Below, in pieces: positions 24,059-32,521 of a stretch of 64,000 bases of DNA (position 1 is the first letter of the stretch; each line of letters begins with the position of its first letter). The notes beneath the pieces were generated by a model. It ran no database searches. It was not told where the DNA came from and was given only the letters and a program-made list of their open reading frames with translations. The position numbers and the translations under genes were made by a program. The DNA is from Planctomycetales bacterium (lineage in GTDB: Bacteria > 4484-113): positions 62,001-126,000 of the forward strand of contig JAUWGS010000003.1 of NCBI GenBank assembly GCA_030606285.1. The letters are read 5' to 3'.

Positions 24059-24997
24059 ATGACTATGTTTGAGGATCAAATACGCAGCAACATCAACCGG
24101 ACTTGGGTTCTCGTCATCGGGTTCGTCGTGTTCTTCACCGTCTTGATCTACTTGGTCGGCTGGTTCTTCAGCTACTATTACGACAATCCTGACATCGCTA
24201 CTTACTTCCTCATCGGTGCCCTTACATTCACGTTACTGTCGAGCTGGGGCAGCTATTACTACTCGGACAGGATCGTTATCTCCTCAGTAGGGGCGCGCCC
24301 GGCAGACCCCTTCCAGCACAAGCGCCTGTACGATATGGCTGAAGGGCTCCAGCTTGCAGCCGGACTGCCCGTGATGCCCAAGCTCTACGTAATGGATGAC
24401 CCCTCACCGAATGCCTTCGCAACTGGCCGGAATCCAGCCCACTCCGCCATTGTTGTCACAACCGGGTTGCTCGACATACTTAAGAAAGATGAACTCGAAG
24501 GCGTGCTGGCCCACGAGATGGGTCACATCCTCAACTACGACATCCTGCTGGCCACGCTAATTAGCGTGCTGGTAGGCACCGTCATACTGATTAGCCATTT
24601 CTTCTGGCGCTGGATGTGGTATTTCGGTGGCGGGCGCCGACGCGGGGGCGGAGGTAGCGGCGGCAGCGCTGCGGTGCTCGTTATGCTGGCAATCGCTATC
24701 GTCTTCCTCATTCTCGCCCCAATCGCAGCCCAGCTCATCCAGCTTGCAGTCTCTCGCAAGCGCGAGTTCCTCGCTGACGCAACATCAGCCAGGCTAACCA
24801 GGTATCCGGAGGGCCTCGCCAAGGCACTTCAGAAGATCTCCGCGACGCCAACGCCCGTTGCCAGAGCATCCAAGGCAACCGCACATATGTTCATTGATGA
24901 TCCTCTGAAGAAGCCGAAGCGCAGCAGCTGGCTGACGAACCTATTCTCAACCCACCCTCCTTTAGAGGAACGCGTATCTCGCCTTCTGGCGATGTAA
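24059..24997 (+). CDS. htpX: HtpX-like M48 zinc metalloprotease
   Basis: A 312-residue inner-membrane protease. Two N-terminal membrane segments (WVLVIGFVVFFTVLIYLVGW; TYFLIGALTFTLLSSW), the HEMGH zinc motif in LEGVLAHEMGHILNYD, a Gly-rich loop (GGGRRRGGGGSGGS), a further hydrophobic hairpin, and the EFLADATSARLT helix with the third Zn ligand are visible. It ends in HPPLEERVSRLL. HtpX degrades damaged membrane proteins. An ATG at 24065 is also possible. The gene ends 3 bases before the convergent dapL-like gene. Confidence 0.9.
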   Translation: MTMFEDQIRSNINRTWVLVIGFVVFFTVLIYLVGWFFSYYYDNPDIATYFLIGALTFTLLSSWGSYYYSDRIVISSVGARPADPFQHKRLYDMAEGLQLAAGLPVMPKLYVMDDPSPNAFATGRNPAHSAIVVTTGLLDILKKDELEGVLAHEMGHILNYDILLATLISVLVGTVILISHFFWRWMWYFGGGRRRGGGGSGGSAAVLVMLAIAIVFLILAPIAAQLIQLAVSRKREFLADATSARLTRYPEGLAKALQKISATPTPVARASKATAHMFIDDPLKKPKRSSWLTNLFSTHPPLEERVSRLLAM

Positions 24998-25000
24998 CTT

Positions 25001-26179
25001 CTACTCGCTCAGAAACCGCTTAAGCCTTTTAAGCCCTTTGGCGATATCCTCCTCCGTTGTCGTGAGCGAAAGCCGGAAGTACTCTTTGCCGTGAGGCCCG
25101 TAGGCCGCTCCAGGCCCAATGACGAAGCCCTCTCGTTGCAGAAGATCACTGGCGAATCGGATGCCGTCCTCGTGCCCCTCAGGCAGACGACACCAGAAGT
25201 ACAGTGTTGCTTTTGGATTCGGATGCCAGATGCCCATTTCATCCAGCGCAGAGGCAACATAATCCCGACGTGCTTTGATACGATTGCGATTACCATCCAG
25301 AAACGCGTCGCGCTCAGGATGCTTCAGCGCTCTCGCCAGAGCGTGCTGGATGGCATTGAACTGCCCGGAATCCACGTTGCTCTTCACGGTAAGCAACGCC
25401 TCCACGAGCCTCGGGTTACCGACCGCCCAGCCGATTCGCCAACCTGTCATGTTGAACATCTTACTGAAGCTGTGGAACTCCAGGCATGTGTCCTTGGCGC
25501 CTGGAAACTCCAGTATGCTGTGGGGACGCTCGCTTGCATCAAAGTAGACCTCGGAGTAGGGATTGTCTGCAAGCACAGCTATATCATACTTGCGCGCGAA
25601 GTTCAGAAGGTCTTTGTAGAACTCCGGCGGAGCGCACGCACCGGTTGGATTGTTCGGGTAGTTGACATAGATGACAGTTGCGCGGTGCGCCACATCCTCG
25701 GGCACCTTGCCTAAGTCGGGCAGGAAATCTTTCTCTCGCGTCAGCCCCATGAAGCGAACTTCAGCGCCAGCGTACAGGCAATTAGTGTTGTAGACGGGAT
25801 AGGCCGGTTCAGGAATCAGCGCCACGTCCCCCGGATCACATAACGCCCAAGCCGCGTGCGCCACCCCCTCCTTGCCGCCAAGGAGCGTTATAGCATCCGA
25901 ATGCGGGTTCAGGTCAGTCACTCCAAAGCGGTCCCGCATCCATTGAACCACTGCATCCAGAAACTCCGGCAAGCCCTTGTAGTCGGGGTATCGGTGATAG
26001 TCCGGGCGGCGGATTTCCTCGGCCAGCAGCTCATACATCCAATCAGGTGGAGGTATGTCAGGGTCGGCAATGCCCATCGAGACCACATCCAGACCGCGTG
26101 CGATAGCCTTGTCCCGTGCCCGATCGACCTCGGCAAAGAGGTAAGGTGGTTGCTCAGTGACCCGTTTACTTAGCTTCAT
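25001..26179 (-). CDS. dapL: Class I/II aminotransferase, LL-diaminopimelate aminotransferase (DapL)-like
   Basis: A 392-residue PLP enzyme. The pattern DVVSMGIADPDIPPP, LLGGKEGVAH, YVNYPNNPTGACAPPEF and the PLP lysine motif SFSKMFNMTGWRIGW with R for carboxylate binding match the DapL group, which makes LL-diaminopimelate from tetrahydrodipicolinate for lysine and cell-wall synthesis. Related enzymes act on other amino acids, so specificity is inferred. The ATG at 26179 is chosen because AAAGGAG lies 6 bases upstream; the in-frame TTG at 26185 touches that signal. Confidence 0.8.
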   Translation of the reverse strand: MKLSKRVTEQPPYLFAEVDRARDKAIARGLDVVSMGIADPDIPPPDWMYELLAEEIRRPDYHRYPDYKGLPEFLDAVVQWMRDRFGVTDLNPHSDAITLLGGKEGVAHAAWALCDPGDVALIPEPAYPVYNTNCLYAGAEVRFMGLTREKDFLPDLGKVPEDVAHRATVIYVNYPNNPTGACAPPEFYKDLLNFARKYDIAVLADNPYSEVYFDASERPHSILEFPGAKDTCLEFHSFSKMFNMTGWRIGWAVGNPRLVEALLTVKSNVDSGQFNAIQHALARALKHPERDAFLDGNRNRIKARRDYVASALDEMGIWHPNPKATLYFWCRLPEGHEDGIRFASDLLQREGFVIGPGAAYGPHGKEYFRLSLTTTEEDIAKGLKRLKRFLSE

Positions 26180-26223
26180 TGCCAACTCCTTTGTTGTCTA
26201 GGCAGCCTTCCACAGGGCAGGGC

Positions 26224-26239
26224 TGTTCCACGTGGAACA
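26224..26239. promoter_or_regulatory. parS-like ParB binding site
   Basis: TGTTCCACGTGGAACA is a perfect 16-bp palindrome. It matches the bacterial parS consensus (TGTTNCACGTGNAACA), and the GTTCCACGTGGAAC core is the form known from Pseudomonas. It sits in the intergenic gap between the trmO and dapL-like genes. ParB spreads from such sites for chromosome segregation; they cluster near the replication origin. No parAB genes are in the window. Confidence 0.85.
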
Positions 26240-26240
26240 C

Positions 26241-26687
26241 TCAACTCGCGCTCCCCTGTCGCGCCTCCGCCTCGTCCAGCCAACCGCGTCGCAGTTCTTT
26301 AGGGGGCACGCTGGACAGGTAGGGCTTGATATCCAGAACCGATGTGCCATCTAGCATGTCCAAGCCGCGAACATGCAGCACGTTACCCTCCCGGGCAAGC
26401 AGCTGAACCACCGTCAGCCCTATCGGGTTCGGACGTCGCGGAGACCGTGTCGCAAACACGCCGTGGGACCTCTCACTTGAAGGTGGATGCGCCAGCAAGG
26501 AGAAGCCCTCTAATTCACTGAAAGCCCAGATTATGAACAGGTGCGACATGCCTTCTATGTCCGTCAGCCCCTGCTCATACTCCGGCTCTACAACGATTTT
26601 CCCCTCGGCCACATGCTTGGCTCCTAGGCCTTTCGGCACATCAGTGTGCTTGACGTGCGGGCTTCTGACGTGACCGATGGGGCGCAT
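26241..26687 (-). CDS. trmO: TrmO/TsaA-like tRNA methyltransferase
   Basis: A 148-residue protein of the TsaA family, which N6-methylates t6A37 of tRNA-Thr in characterised members. Visible: MRPIGHVRSPHV, the IEGMSHLFIIWAFSELEGF strand, GVFATRSPRRPNPIGLTVVQ with the conserved RSPxRPNPIGL, and LDGTSVLDIKPYLSSVP. I chose the ATG at 26687 because AAAGGAG is 6 bases before it; a GTG at 26711 is upstream. The longer C-terminal domain of some members is absent. Confidence 0.85.
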   Translation of the reverse strand: MRPIGHVRSPHVKHTDVPKGLGAKHVAEGKIVVEPEYEQGLTDIEGMSHLFIIWAFSELEGFSLLAHPPSSERSHGVFATRSPRRPNPIGLTVVQLLAREGNVLHVRGLDMLDGTSVLDIKPYLSSVPPKELRRGWLDEAEARQGSAS

Positions 26688-26737
26688 CACAAACTCCTTT
26701 ACGTGCGTCACAAGGCAATGATACCATCCCGCGTCGC

Positions 26738-27514
26738 CTATAGAAGCGAGCGCTCTACATGCACAACTTTGCCGTATACGTGCAGGTCTTCCTTGCTGCC
26801 TTCTTCAATCACTATTGGCTCGTAGCTGCTGTTGCACGGCTGCAAGATGACCAGGTCATCCTGCAGAACAATGCGCTTGATGCTGTGCTCGCCGCCACTG
26901 ATCCGAACCACGCAGATGTCACCACTCCTATACGGCGTATTTGGACTGACAACAACTAAGTCACCCTCCAGAATTCCCGCTTCGACCATCGAGTTGCCCT
27001 TGACGCGCAACGCGAACGCTTCTTCGTCACCGTTCAATTTGCTTTCGTGAATTCTTGTGGTCTCAAACTCATCGTACTCAAGAATGACAGCCTGTGATCC
27101 TGCACCGAAGGACGCCGGTATAGTGGTGAACACAGGCACGCGGCGGTAACCACGTGCGCCTGCACTCTCAAGCGCGGCGTCAGCGTGGCTCAGTTCAGCC
27201 GCCACCTCCCACAGCCGTTTGGCGAGCATTCGTCTCCTGTTATCCCCGAGCCGCCCAATTGCTTCTACGGCCATCTCCCCTCTTTCGTCATCCTCCGTTC
27301 CGCACGTGTAACCGCACACTTTCAGAAACTCCCAATACGGCACTCCCTGCAGTGCTTCAGCCAGCCTCTTCAAGACCATTGGCGACGGACGTTTTATCAC
27401 ACCTCGCTCAATCTGTGAGATATACGAGTGTGATACGCCAATAGTCTGTGCGAGCGCTCGGGCGGATAATCCCAGTTCTAACCGCCCCCTCCGCACAATT
27501 GTTTTCAGGTCCAT
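26738..27514 (-). CDS. XRE-type repressor with S24 (LexA-like) peptidase domain
   Basis: A 258-residue regulator. Residues 4-60 form an XRE helix-turn-helix (LSARALAQTIGVSHSYISQI). Residues about 125-255 form an S24 domain with S175 (GNSMVE) and K213 (HSIKRI), the Ser-Lys pair of LexA and CI repressors. A118-G119 is a plausible self-cleavage site. Thus it may be inactivated under SOS/RecA. TAGGG/CCCTA half-sites overlap its own promoter and the divergent promoter of the HTH gene at 27639. The phage-like cluster lies 14 kb away; a link is not shown. Confidence 0.85.
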   Translation of the reverse strand: MDLKTIVRRGRLELGLSARALAQTIGVSHSYISQIERGVIKRPSPMVLKRLAEALQGVPYWEFLKVCGYTCGTEDDERGEMAVEAIGRLGDNRRRMLAKRLWEVAAELSHADAALESAGARGYRRVPVFTTIPASFGAGSQAVILEYDEFETTRIHESKLNGDEEAFALRVKGNSMVEAGILEGDLVVVSPNTPYRSGDICVVRISGGEHSIKRIVLQDDLVILQPCNSSYEPIVIEEGSKEDLHVYGKVVHVERSLL

Positions 27515-27554
27515 AGGGCACCCTATACTATACGGATGTAGGGTATGCTATAAT
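27514..27554. promoter_or_regulatory. Divergent promoter region with TAGGG/CCCTA operator half-sites
   Basis: TAGGG at 27514-27518 and 27539-27543 and CCCTA at 27521-27525 form two overlapping inverted pairs. Minus-strand TATAGT (27527-27532) drives the S24 repressor. Plus-strand TGCTATAAT (27546-27554) drives the 27639 gene. Binding here would control both. Confidence 0.6.
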
Positions 27555-27638
27555 AATGTGCGCCGTTTGTCAAGTCTCGTGCTCCTTTCGTGCTGCGCAG
27601 TGTGAGCGGGGCTTCAACGGCACAGGAGGTGTAGTGCT

Positions 27639-27887
27639 TTGTATCATCCCGACTTCGCGCAGCTCCTCGAACATCTACGGCACTCAATAAAAGACTTCGC
27701 GCTGTTTGAAGCTGTCTACCTGACGGGGCTACCGCTGCGCGATCTGGCCAGGATGATTGGTGTAACGGAACGAAGCCTGCGCCGTCGGTTGCGATCAGTA
27801 AGAAAAGCTGTCTCCAAGAGCATTGGTGGACCCGATGAGATCGAACGTCACGACAACCTCATTGTCGCTCGTGATTATTTCGAATAG
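27639..27887 (+). CDS. Small helix-turn-helix protein divergent from the S24 repressor
   Basis: An 82-residue protein. Residues about 25-60 form a sigma-region-4-like HTH (AVYLTGLPLRDLARMIGVTE followed by RSLRRRLRSVRKAV). It is too short to be a sigma factor. The TTG start at 27639 follows AGGAGG by 9 bases. Its divergent position and shared operators with the repressor recall a cI/cII-like switch, but no phage genes follow. Its 3' end overlaps the convergent ispF fusion gene by 13 bases. Confidence 0.65.
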   Translation: MYHPDFAQLLEHLRHSIKDFALFEAVYLTGLPLRDLARMIGVTERSLRRRLRSVRKAVSKSIGGPDEIERHDNLIVARDYFE

Positions 27888-28861
27888 TCGTCAAGCAGGC
27901 GATTAGCCGTCTTGTCTGCCACTTGGTTTTCTTCACGAGGCACCAGCTTCAGTCTCAGATTGTTGAAGGATTTAAGTTCTCCTAGTATTTCTCGCGCCAG
28001 CTCCCTCAGCCGTGCGTCTTTGATGCGATACCTGCCTATAAGCTGGTTGAACACGAGACTCGAATCAAGGCAAATCACGATTTCGGCATCTCGTAGGTCC
28101 CGCTCTGAGAGCAACGACAGCCCAAAGCGCACACCCTCGTATTCCGCAACGTTGTTGGTGGTCGTGCCCAGATACCTCGCGTCCGAGAACAGCACTTCGC
28201 CGCCCGCGTTTCGGCAGACCGCAGCGGCTGCGGCAGGTCCGGGGTTGCCTCTGCTGCCACCGTCAACATTCACTACGATAGCTCCTCGTGGTATCTCGCC
28301 CACATGCTCCAGCGGGAACTTGCTCTCAAACACTTCGTCGCTGATTGAGCTCTTCCTGCCGGACTCCGCACTAGTGATGATGCCCATAACGATGACTGTC
28401 GCTGCAATCGCCTCACCTTCGCCGATTGTACCCAGTCCCTCGCAAGTGCGAGCCTTAACTGATACGTCCGATTCAGAAAGCCCTACCAGCTCGCCTATCC
28501 TCTCTCGCATCGCACCATAGTGCGCGGATAGTAGCGGCAACTCCGCAAGTATCGTCACGTCGACCTGTTCCAACTCCAGTCCCCGCTCCGTCAGTCTTTC
28601 CTTCACTGCGGCCACGAGTTCACTGCTGGGCCTGCCCGCGAAACGCGGATCCTTGGCGGGAAAGAGTATTCCGATGTCCGGTTCGCCGGCAGCCGCTAGT
28701 GCTGCGTCCGAAAGCGCGTGCAGAACCACGTCGCCGTCGGTCTCCGAGACCAGCCCGAAATCGCACTCAATTCTCACGCCGCCCAGCATCAACGGCGCGC
28801 CCCGTTTTGTGCGGTGTATGTCAAATCCGGTACCAATCCGCCTTCGTATCTGTCTAGTCAT
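27875..28861 (-). CDS. ispF: IspF (MECDP synthase) fused to an RNase HI domain
   Basis: A 328-residue fusion. Residues 5-162 are IspF: FDIH with metal ligands D14 and H16, DGDVVLHAL with H48, and VSVKARTCEGLGTIGEGEAI. This makes the cyclodiphosphate intermediate of the MEP pathway. Residues 190-328 are an RNase HI domain: NVDGGSRGNPG with D200, E240 (NNVAEYEG), D266 (CLDSSLV) and D316 (ENQVADKTANR), so all four acidic catalytic residues are present. H34 of E. coli IspF, near the substrate, appears replaced by Glu. It overlaps ispD by 8 bases. The two activities have no obvious common pathway. Confidence 0.85.
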   Translation of the reverse strand: MTRQIRRRIGTGFDIHRTKRGAPLMLGGVRIECDFGLVSETDGDVVLHALSDAALAAAGEPDIGILFPAKDPRFAGRPSSELVAAVKERLTERGLELEQVDVTILAELPLLSAHYGAMRERIGELVGLSESDVSVKARTCEGLGTIGEGEAIAATVIVMGIITSAESGRKSSISDEVFESKFPLEHVGEIPRGAIVVNVDGGSRGNPGPAAAAAVCRNAGGEVLFSDARYLGTTTNNVAEYEGVRFGLSLLSERDLRDAEIVICLDSSLVFNQLIGRYRIKDARLRELAREILGELKSFNNLRLKLVPREENQVADKTANRLLDDYSK

Positions 28862-29576
28862 ACTTCATCGCATCCAGGTAAGATTCAACTATGTTGACAT
28901 CCACGGCGAACGCCACCTTAACATTACTCCGCTCTCCGGGCACGGTCACCAGGTTGTAGCCACCTGCAACGAAAACGCTTCCGTCATCGGTGTGCTGATC
29001 GGTGCGCGACTGCACTCTCTCGAGTGCCGCGCGGTACTCCTCGGTGAAGAACGCCTGAGGAGTCTGTGCCAGCAGGATCTGATTTCGCGGAAGGTAGCCG
29101 ATCGTACGTCGTGCATGGTCCTCCTGAACAACCGAGTCGGCCGGGCTCATCACGGGCACCACGCCAACGCCTGGCTTCAGCGCGTCAAGGACTCGACGAT
29201 ACAGCAAGGCTGTAGCGAGCGGACGGTCGCCATCATGTATCATTACGCACCGCCCCGTGGCGTGTTTCAGGCCACACCTAACCGACGCAGCTCGGCTGTC
29301 GCCCCCCTCACAGACCACAACCTGATCCACTGACCGCGCGTTCGCTCTTTTTATATCGGAGACTAACCCATCCGCCTGCCGCCTGATGCTAGGATGACAC
29401 ACTACCACGAGTTCATCCACGAACTCCAGCGATAACGCTGTCTCCAGTGGATACGCGATGAGCGGTTTCCTCTTCACGTTTGCCAGAAGTTTCGGAGCGC
29501 CCGTGCCAAAGCGTCTGCCGGTGCCGCCTGCGAGAAGAATCACGCTGACTTCGCACTCTCTTCGCCGATCCTCCAC
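28854..29576 (-). CDS. ispD: 2-C-methyl-D-erythritol 4-phosphate cytidylyltransferase
   Basis: A 240-residue MEP-pathway enzyme that makes CDP-methylerythritol. Visible: LLAGGTGRRFGTGAPK nucleotide-binding loop, a VMIHDGDRPLA core, RNQILLAQTPQAF and GERSNVKVAFAVD. DGDRP replaces the usual DAARP. It starts at a GTG 3 bases after the PIN-TRAM gene stop and overlaps ispF by 8 bases. Gene order PIN-TRAM, ispD, ispF is known from several phyla. Confidence 0.9.
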   Translation of the reverse strand: MEDRRRECEVSVILLAGGTGRRFGTGAPKLLANVKRKPLIAYPLETALSLEFVDELVVVCHPSIRRQADGLVSDIKRANARSVDQVVVCEGGDSRAASVRCGLKHATGRCVMIHDGDRPLATALLYRRVLDALKPGVGVVPVMSPADSVVQEDHARRTIGYLPRNQILLAQTPQAFFTEEYRAALERVQSRTDQHTDDGSVFVAGGYNLVTVPGERSNVKVAFAVDVNIVESYLDAMKYD

Positions 29577-29579
29577 CGA

Positions 29580-30761
29580 TCACACCTGGCTTTTCAACAC
29601 TTTGCGGACCCGTCCAAAAATCAGCCTTCCAGCCACGGTCTGCATGATTGAGGTCACTTCTACTTCACATACGCTGCCAATGTGACGCATCCCCTGTTCA
29701 ACAACAACCATCGTGCCGTCATCGAGATAACCCACGCCCTGTCCCGTCTCTTTGCCCTCACGGATTACACTGACCACCAGCGTCTCACCGGGTATGACCA
29801 TCGGCTTCACCGCGTTGGCCAACTCGTTGATGTTCAGGACGCGGATGTCTCTGATACCTGCGACACGGTTGAGATTGTAGTCGTTCGTGACAACTTCACC
29901 GCCCAGTTCTTCTGCAATCAACATCAGCCTTTCGTCGACCGCTACATGGTCATGGTCGTACTTGCTGTCATCATAGATATGCACCGGGTTTGGCGCATTC
30001 TCCTGCAGGTTCTTGAGGATCTCCAGTCCCCGTCGGCCCTTATTCCGTTTGATCTGGTCGGAAGAATCCGCGATCAGTTGCATCTCTCTGATTACGGAGT
30101 TGGGGACAACGAGCAGCCCGGGGATGAAGCCACTGCGCACAATCTCTGTGATCCGCCCGTCTATTATCACTGAAGTATCCAGTAGTCTGGGCTTCGTGTC
30201 CAATTCGTAGAGCGACAGGATCGACTCACGGCTGCTTGTTGGGTAGAAGATGTTCGTCGTAATGAAACCGCCGATGTAACCGAAGCTGAGCAACACCAAC
30301 GCGTTCAGCAGCACCATCACGAACTCGGAGTTCCAGAAACCCTTCGACAGGCTGTTAAGATAGAAGAAAAGCGGAACATTCAGCAGGAAGAACGAAACCA
30401 GCACTCCACCCAGAAAACCCATCGCGCCTGCGATGAAGCGTTGACGAGTGACTCCTTTGAGTAGCCTCTGTACTGAACCACTCAGCGCTACGAGGCCCAT
30501 CTCGATAAACGGCGTCATCAAGTAGCCCAGCACTATAAACGCGATGATTACATAGCTGTTGAATCTGTCCAGCGATTCCAGGAAGTCGGCAACGCCTTCA
30601 CCCTCCAGGAATACTGGAGGGATCGAAGTGGCATATTCGCGCAGTATCCCTTCCCACGCACGGACTGACGGCTCGAACAGACTCGAGGAGTAGAGCGCGA
30701 TCGCAAACCCCACAAGGCCGCCCAGCAGAGCGGAGAAGACCCTGGCAACAAATCCTCTCAT
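29580..30761 (-). CDS. PIN-TRAM membrane protein (YacL-like)
   Basis: A 393-residue protein with an N-terminal set of membrane helices (residues about 1-150), a PIN nuclease domain (LLDTSVIIDGRI, VVPNSVIREMQLIA, DERLMLIAEELGG, VVTNDYNLNRVA; acidic residues kept) and a C-terminal TRAM domain (GETLVVSVIREGKETGQGVG). This is the family that often precedes ispD. A cleaved RNA is likely but the target is unknown. The ATG at 30761 follows TTGGCA-N18-TATACT by 7 bases, so leaderless; the frame extends upstream, but that part would be promoter. Confidence 0.88.
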   Translation of the reverse strand: MRGFVARVFSALLGGLVGFAIALYSSSLFEPSVRAWEGILREYATSIPPVFLEGEGVADFLESLDRFNSYVIIAFIVLGYLMTPFIEMGLVALSGSVQRLLKGVTRQRFIAGAMGFLGGVLVSFFLLNVPLFFYLNSLSKGFWNSEFVMVLLNALVLLSFGYIGGFITTNIFYPTSSRESILSLYELDTKPRLLDTSVIIDGRITEIVRSGFIPGLLVVPNSVIREMQLIADSSDQIKRNKGRRGLEILKNLQENAPNPVHIYDDSKYDHDHVAVDERLMLIAEELGGEVVTNDYNLNRVAGIRDIRVLNINELANAVKPMVIPGETLVVSVIREGKETGQGVGYLDDGTMVVVEQGMRHIGSVCEVEVTSIMQTVAGRLIFGRVRKVLKSQV

Positions 30762-30768
30762 CCCACAA

Positions 30769-30798
30769 AGTATATACCCTTTAACATTTGCCTGCCAA
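30769..30798 (-). promoter_or_regulatory. Promoter of the PIN-TRAM - ispD - ispF operon
   Basis: Minus strand: TTGGCA (30793-30798), 18-base spacer, TATACT (30769-30774), then 7 bases to the ATG at 30761. A leaderless start is likely. Confidence 0.55.
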
Positions 30799-30834
30799 AC
30801 TCCGCACACCTGAAGCTCCCACACATCCTTACGG

Positions 30835-30840
30835 TATAAT
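30835..30840 (+). promoter_or_regulatory. -10 box before the PASTA gene
   Basis: TATAAT at 30835-30840, 25 bases before the ATG at 30866. The -35 is weak and no Shine-Dalgarno sequence is seen. Confidence 0.4.
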
Positions 30841-30865
30841 AGTCACCGCATCCAAAAACACACCG

Positions 30866-31855
30866 ATGAGCAGCAAACGCAACACCGACCGTCGCCGCAG
30901 AGCCACCAGACTTCTAGGTGGTTTGCTCGTCACGCTATTCTTCCTAGCAGTCGGCGTCATCGCAGTCCTAGCCGTTGTCTTCGTACGCGCCTGCGGCTCT
31001 GTCCCAGCACAGGAAATCACAGTTCCAGCAGTGGTTTCAATGACGGTGGAAGACGCCGAGCATGCCTTGAACGAGCTTAATCTGGGTCTCCGAGTAGTGG
31101 ACTCCACGTTCTCCAACGACCAGCCCGCAGGCACTGTCTTGAGCCAGCAACCACCCAGCGGCTCCCGAGTGCGGGAGGGCAGAGTGGTTGGGGTTGTGCG
31201 CAGTCTGGGCAAGCAGAACCTTAAAGTACCCGACCTTATCGGCAGTACGCTGGCGGACGCTCAGAAAAGACTCGGCTTGGCGAAGCTCTCCGTCGGAACA
31301 GTCGAGAAGGTTTACTTGAAGAAGCGCAAGCAGGGGGAGGTGGTCAAGCAGAATCCAGAGCCGGGCAAGATGTTCACCTCTCCTGTGAGAGTGGATCTTA
31401 CCGTTGCCTGCACAGATGCCAACTGTACCGTCCTCGTCCCTCAGGTCGTGGGCAGGCCCCTCTACGTGGCCGAGAGACTGCTGCGCAGCGCCAACTTGGC
31501 TGCCCGAAACGTGGCTTACGTCGCCTCGCCACTGGGTGAACCGGCTGAAGTGCTCTCACAGTCGCTGGAAGCCGGGACATCCGCCCAACTAGGCACCGGC
31601 GTGGATCTAACGGTCAGCGTGCCGGAAGAACTCGTGGCCAGCGCAGTGCACCGCTTCCGCTTCAAATTCCGTCTACCCTCCGGTCTGCCTGGCGGCGAAT
31701 TGAAGCTCGTGACCCACGACGAGCTGGGTCAGGGCGTAGCGTATCGCGATGAAGTCGAGGCAGGCGAGACGGTCGAACAGATACTCAGTGTCCAGGGCAG
31801 AGCGAGAATAAAGGTGTATTTTGATGGCACGCTGATAAGGGAGGACACGATTTGA
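30866..31855 (+). CDS. Membrane-anchored protein with three PASTA repeats
   Basis: A 329-residue protein. A short basic cytoplasmic start (SSKRNTDRRRRATR), one membrane helix (LLVTLFFLAVGVIAVLAVVF), then three PASTA domains (from about residues 50, 118 and 195: VPAVVSMTVEDAEHALNEL, VPDLIGSTLADAQKRL, VPQVVGRPLYVAERLL), and a distinct C-terminal beta domain. PASTA domains bind peptidoglycan or beta-lactams and usually belong to kinases or PBPs; neither is fused here. I used the ATG at 30866. It overlaps rpe by 4 bases. Confidence 0.82.
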   Translation: MSSKRNTDRRRRATRLLGGLLVTLFFLAVGVIAVLAVVFVRACGSVPAQEITVPAVVSMTVEDAEHALNELNLGLRVVDSTFSNDQPAGTVLSQQPPSGSRVREGRVVGVVRSLGKQNLKVPDLIGSTLADAQKRLGLAKLSVGTVEKVYLKKRKQGEVVKQNPEPGKMFTSPVRVDLTVACTDANCTVLVPQVVGRPLYVAERLLRSANLAARNVAYVASPLGEPAEVLSQSLEAGTSAQLGTGVDLTVSVPEELVASAVHRFRFKFRLPSGLPGGELKLVTHDELGQGVAYRDEVEAGETVEQILSVQGRARIKVYFDGTLIREDTI

Positions 31856-32514
31856 GACTTGCACCCTCCATTCTGGCCGCGGACTTCACCAACCTCGCAC
31901 AGGCTTTCAAACTTATCGAGAACGCACGATGCGAGTACGTGCACTTTGATGTAATGGACGGCCACTTCGTTCCAAATCTCACATTCGGCCCACCACTTGT
32001 CTCCCTCGCGCGCAATCTAACGAAGGTCCCTTTTGACGTGCACCTCATGGTCACTAATCCCAGCGACTACGTTGACCTGCTTAGTGAACTCGGTGTAAAG
32101 ATCGTCTCGTTCCACATTGAAACAACTAAGGCTGCCCCTCGCCTGATGCATAGGATTCAGGAGCACGGAATGCTCGCCAGCGTTGCCCTCAATCCCCAGA
32201 CCCCACTGACAGAAATCGAGGACATCCTGCCCTTGCTGGATAACGTCATGCTAATGACAGTTGATCCAGGCTTCGCCGGTCAGAAACTCATCCAGACGAT
32301 GTTCCACAAGATAGAAAAGCTCCACACATACCGCGAAGACCGGGAGCTGATGTTCACAATCGAAGTTGACGGCGGGGTGTGTGAGGAGAACCTCGAGTCA
32401 TTGCGGCAGCTCGGAGTCGATATGGTAGTCGCGGGCAAAGGCTTCTTCCAGGCGAAGGACCCGGTGCTGTTCGCTGCGCGCGTGCACGGAAGCCGCCGCA
32501 GGTTCCACGCCTAG
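31852..32514 (+). CDS. rpe: Ribulose-phosphate 3-epimerase
   Basis: A 220-residue TIM-barrel enzyme that interconverts ribulose 5-phosphate and xylulose 5-phosphate. Motifs: LAPSILAADF, FDVMDGHFVPNLTFGP, PFDVHLMV, MLMTVDPGFAGQKLI and FTIEVDGGV, with metal His and Asp residues kept. The start is TTG (31852), overlapping the stop of the PASTA gene, with GGGAGG just upstream. Confidence 0.93.
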   Translation: MRLAPSILAADFTNLAQAFKLIENARCEYVHFDVMDGHFVPNLTFGPPLVSLARNLTKVPFDVHLMVTNPSDYVDLLSELGVKIVSFHIETTKAAPRLMHRIQEHGMLASVALNPQTPLTEIEDILPLLDNVMLMTVDPGFAGQKLIQTMFHKIEKLHTYREDRELMFTIEVDGGVCEENLESLRQLGVDMVVAGKGFFQAKDPVLFAARVHGSRRRFHA

Positions 32515-32521
32515 AAGCGCT

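Noticed and set aside
30866-31855. PASTA protein as part of a PASTA-kinase
   Set aside because: There is no kinase domain in the chain, and the only Ser/Thr kinase of the window is a separate gene with no extracellular part.
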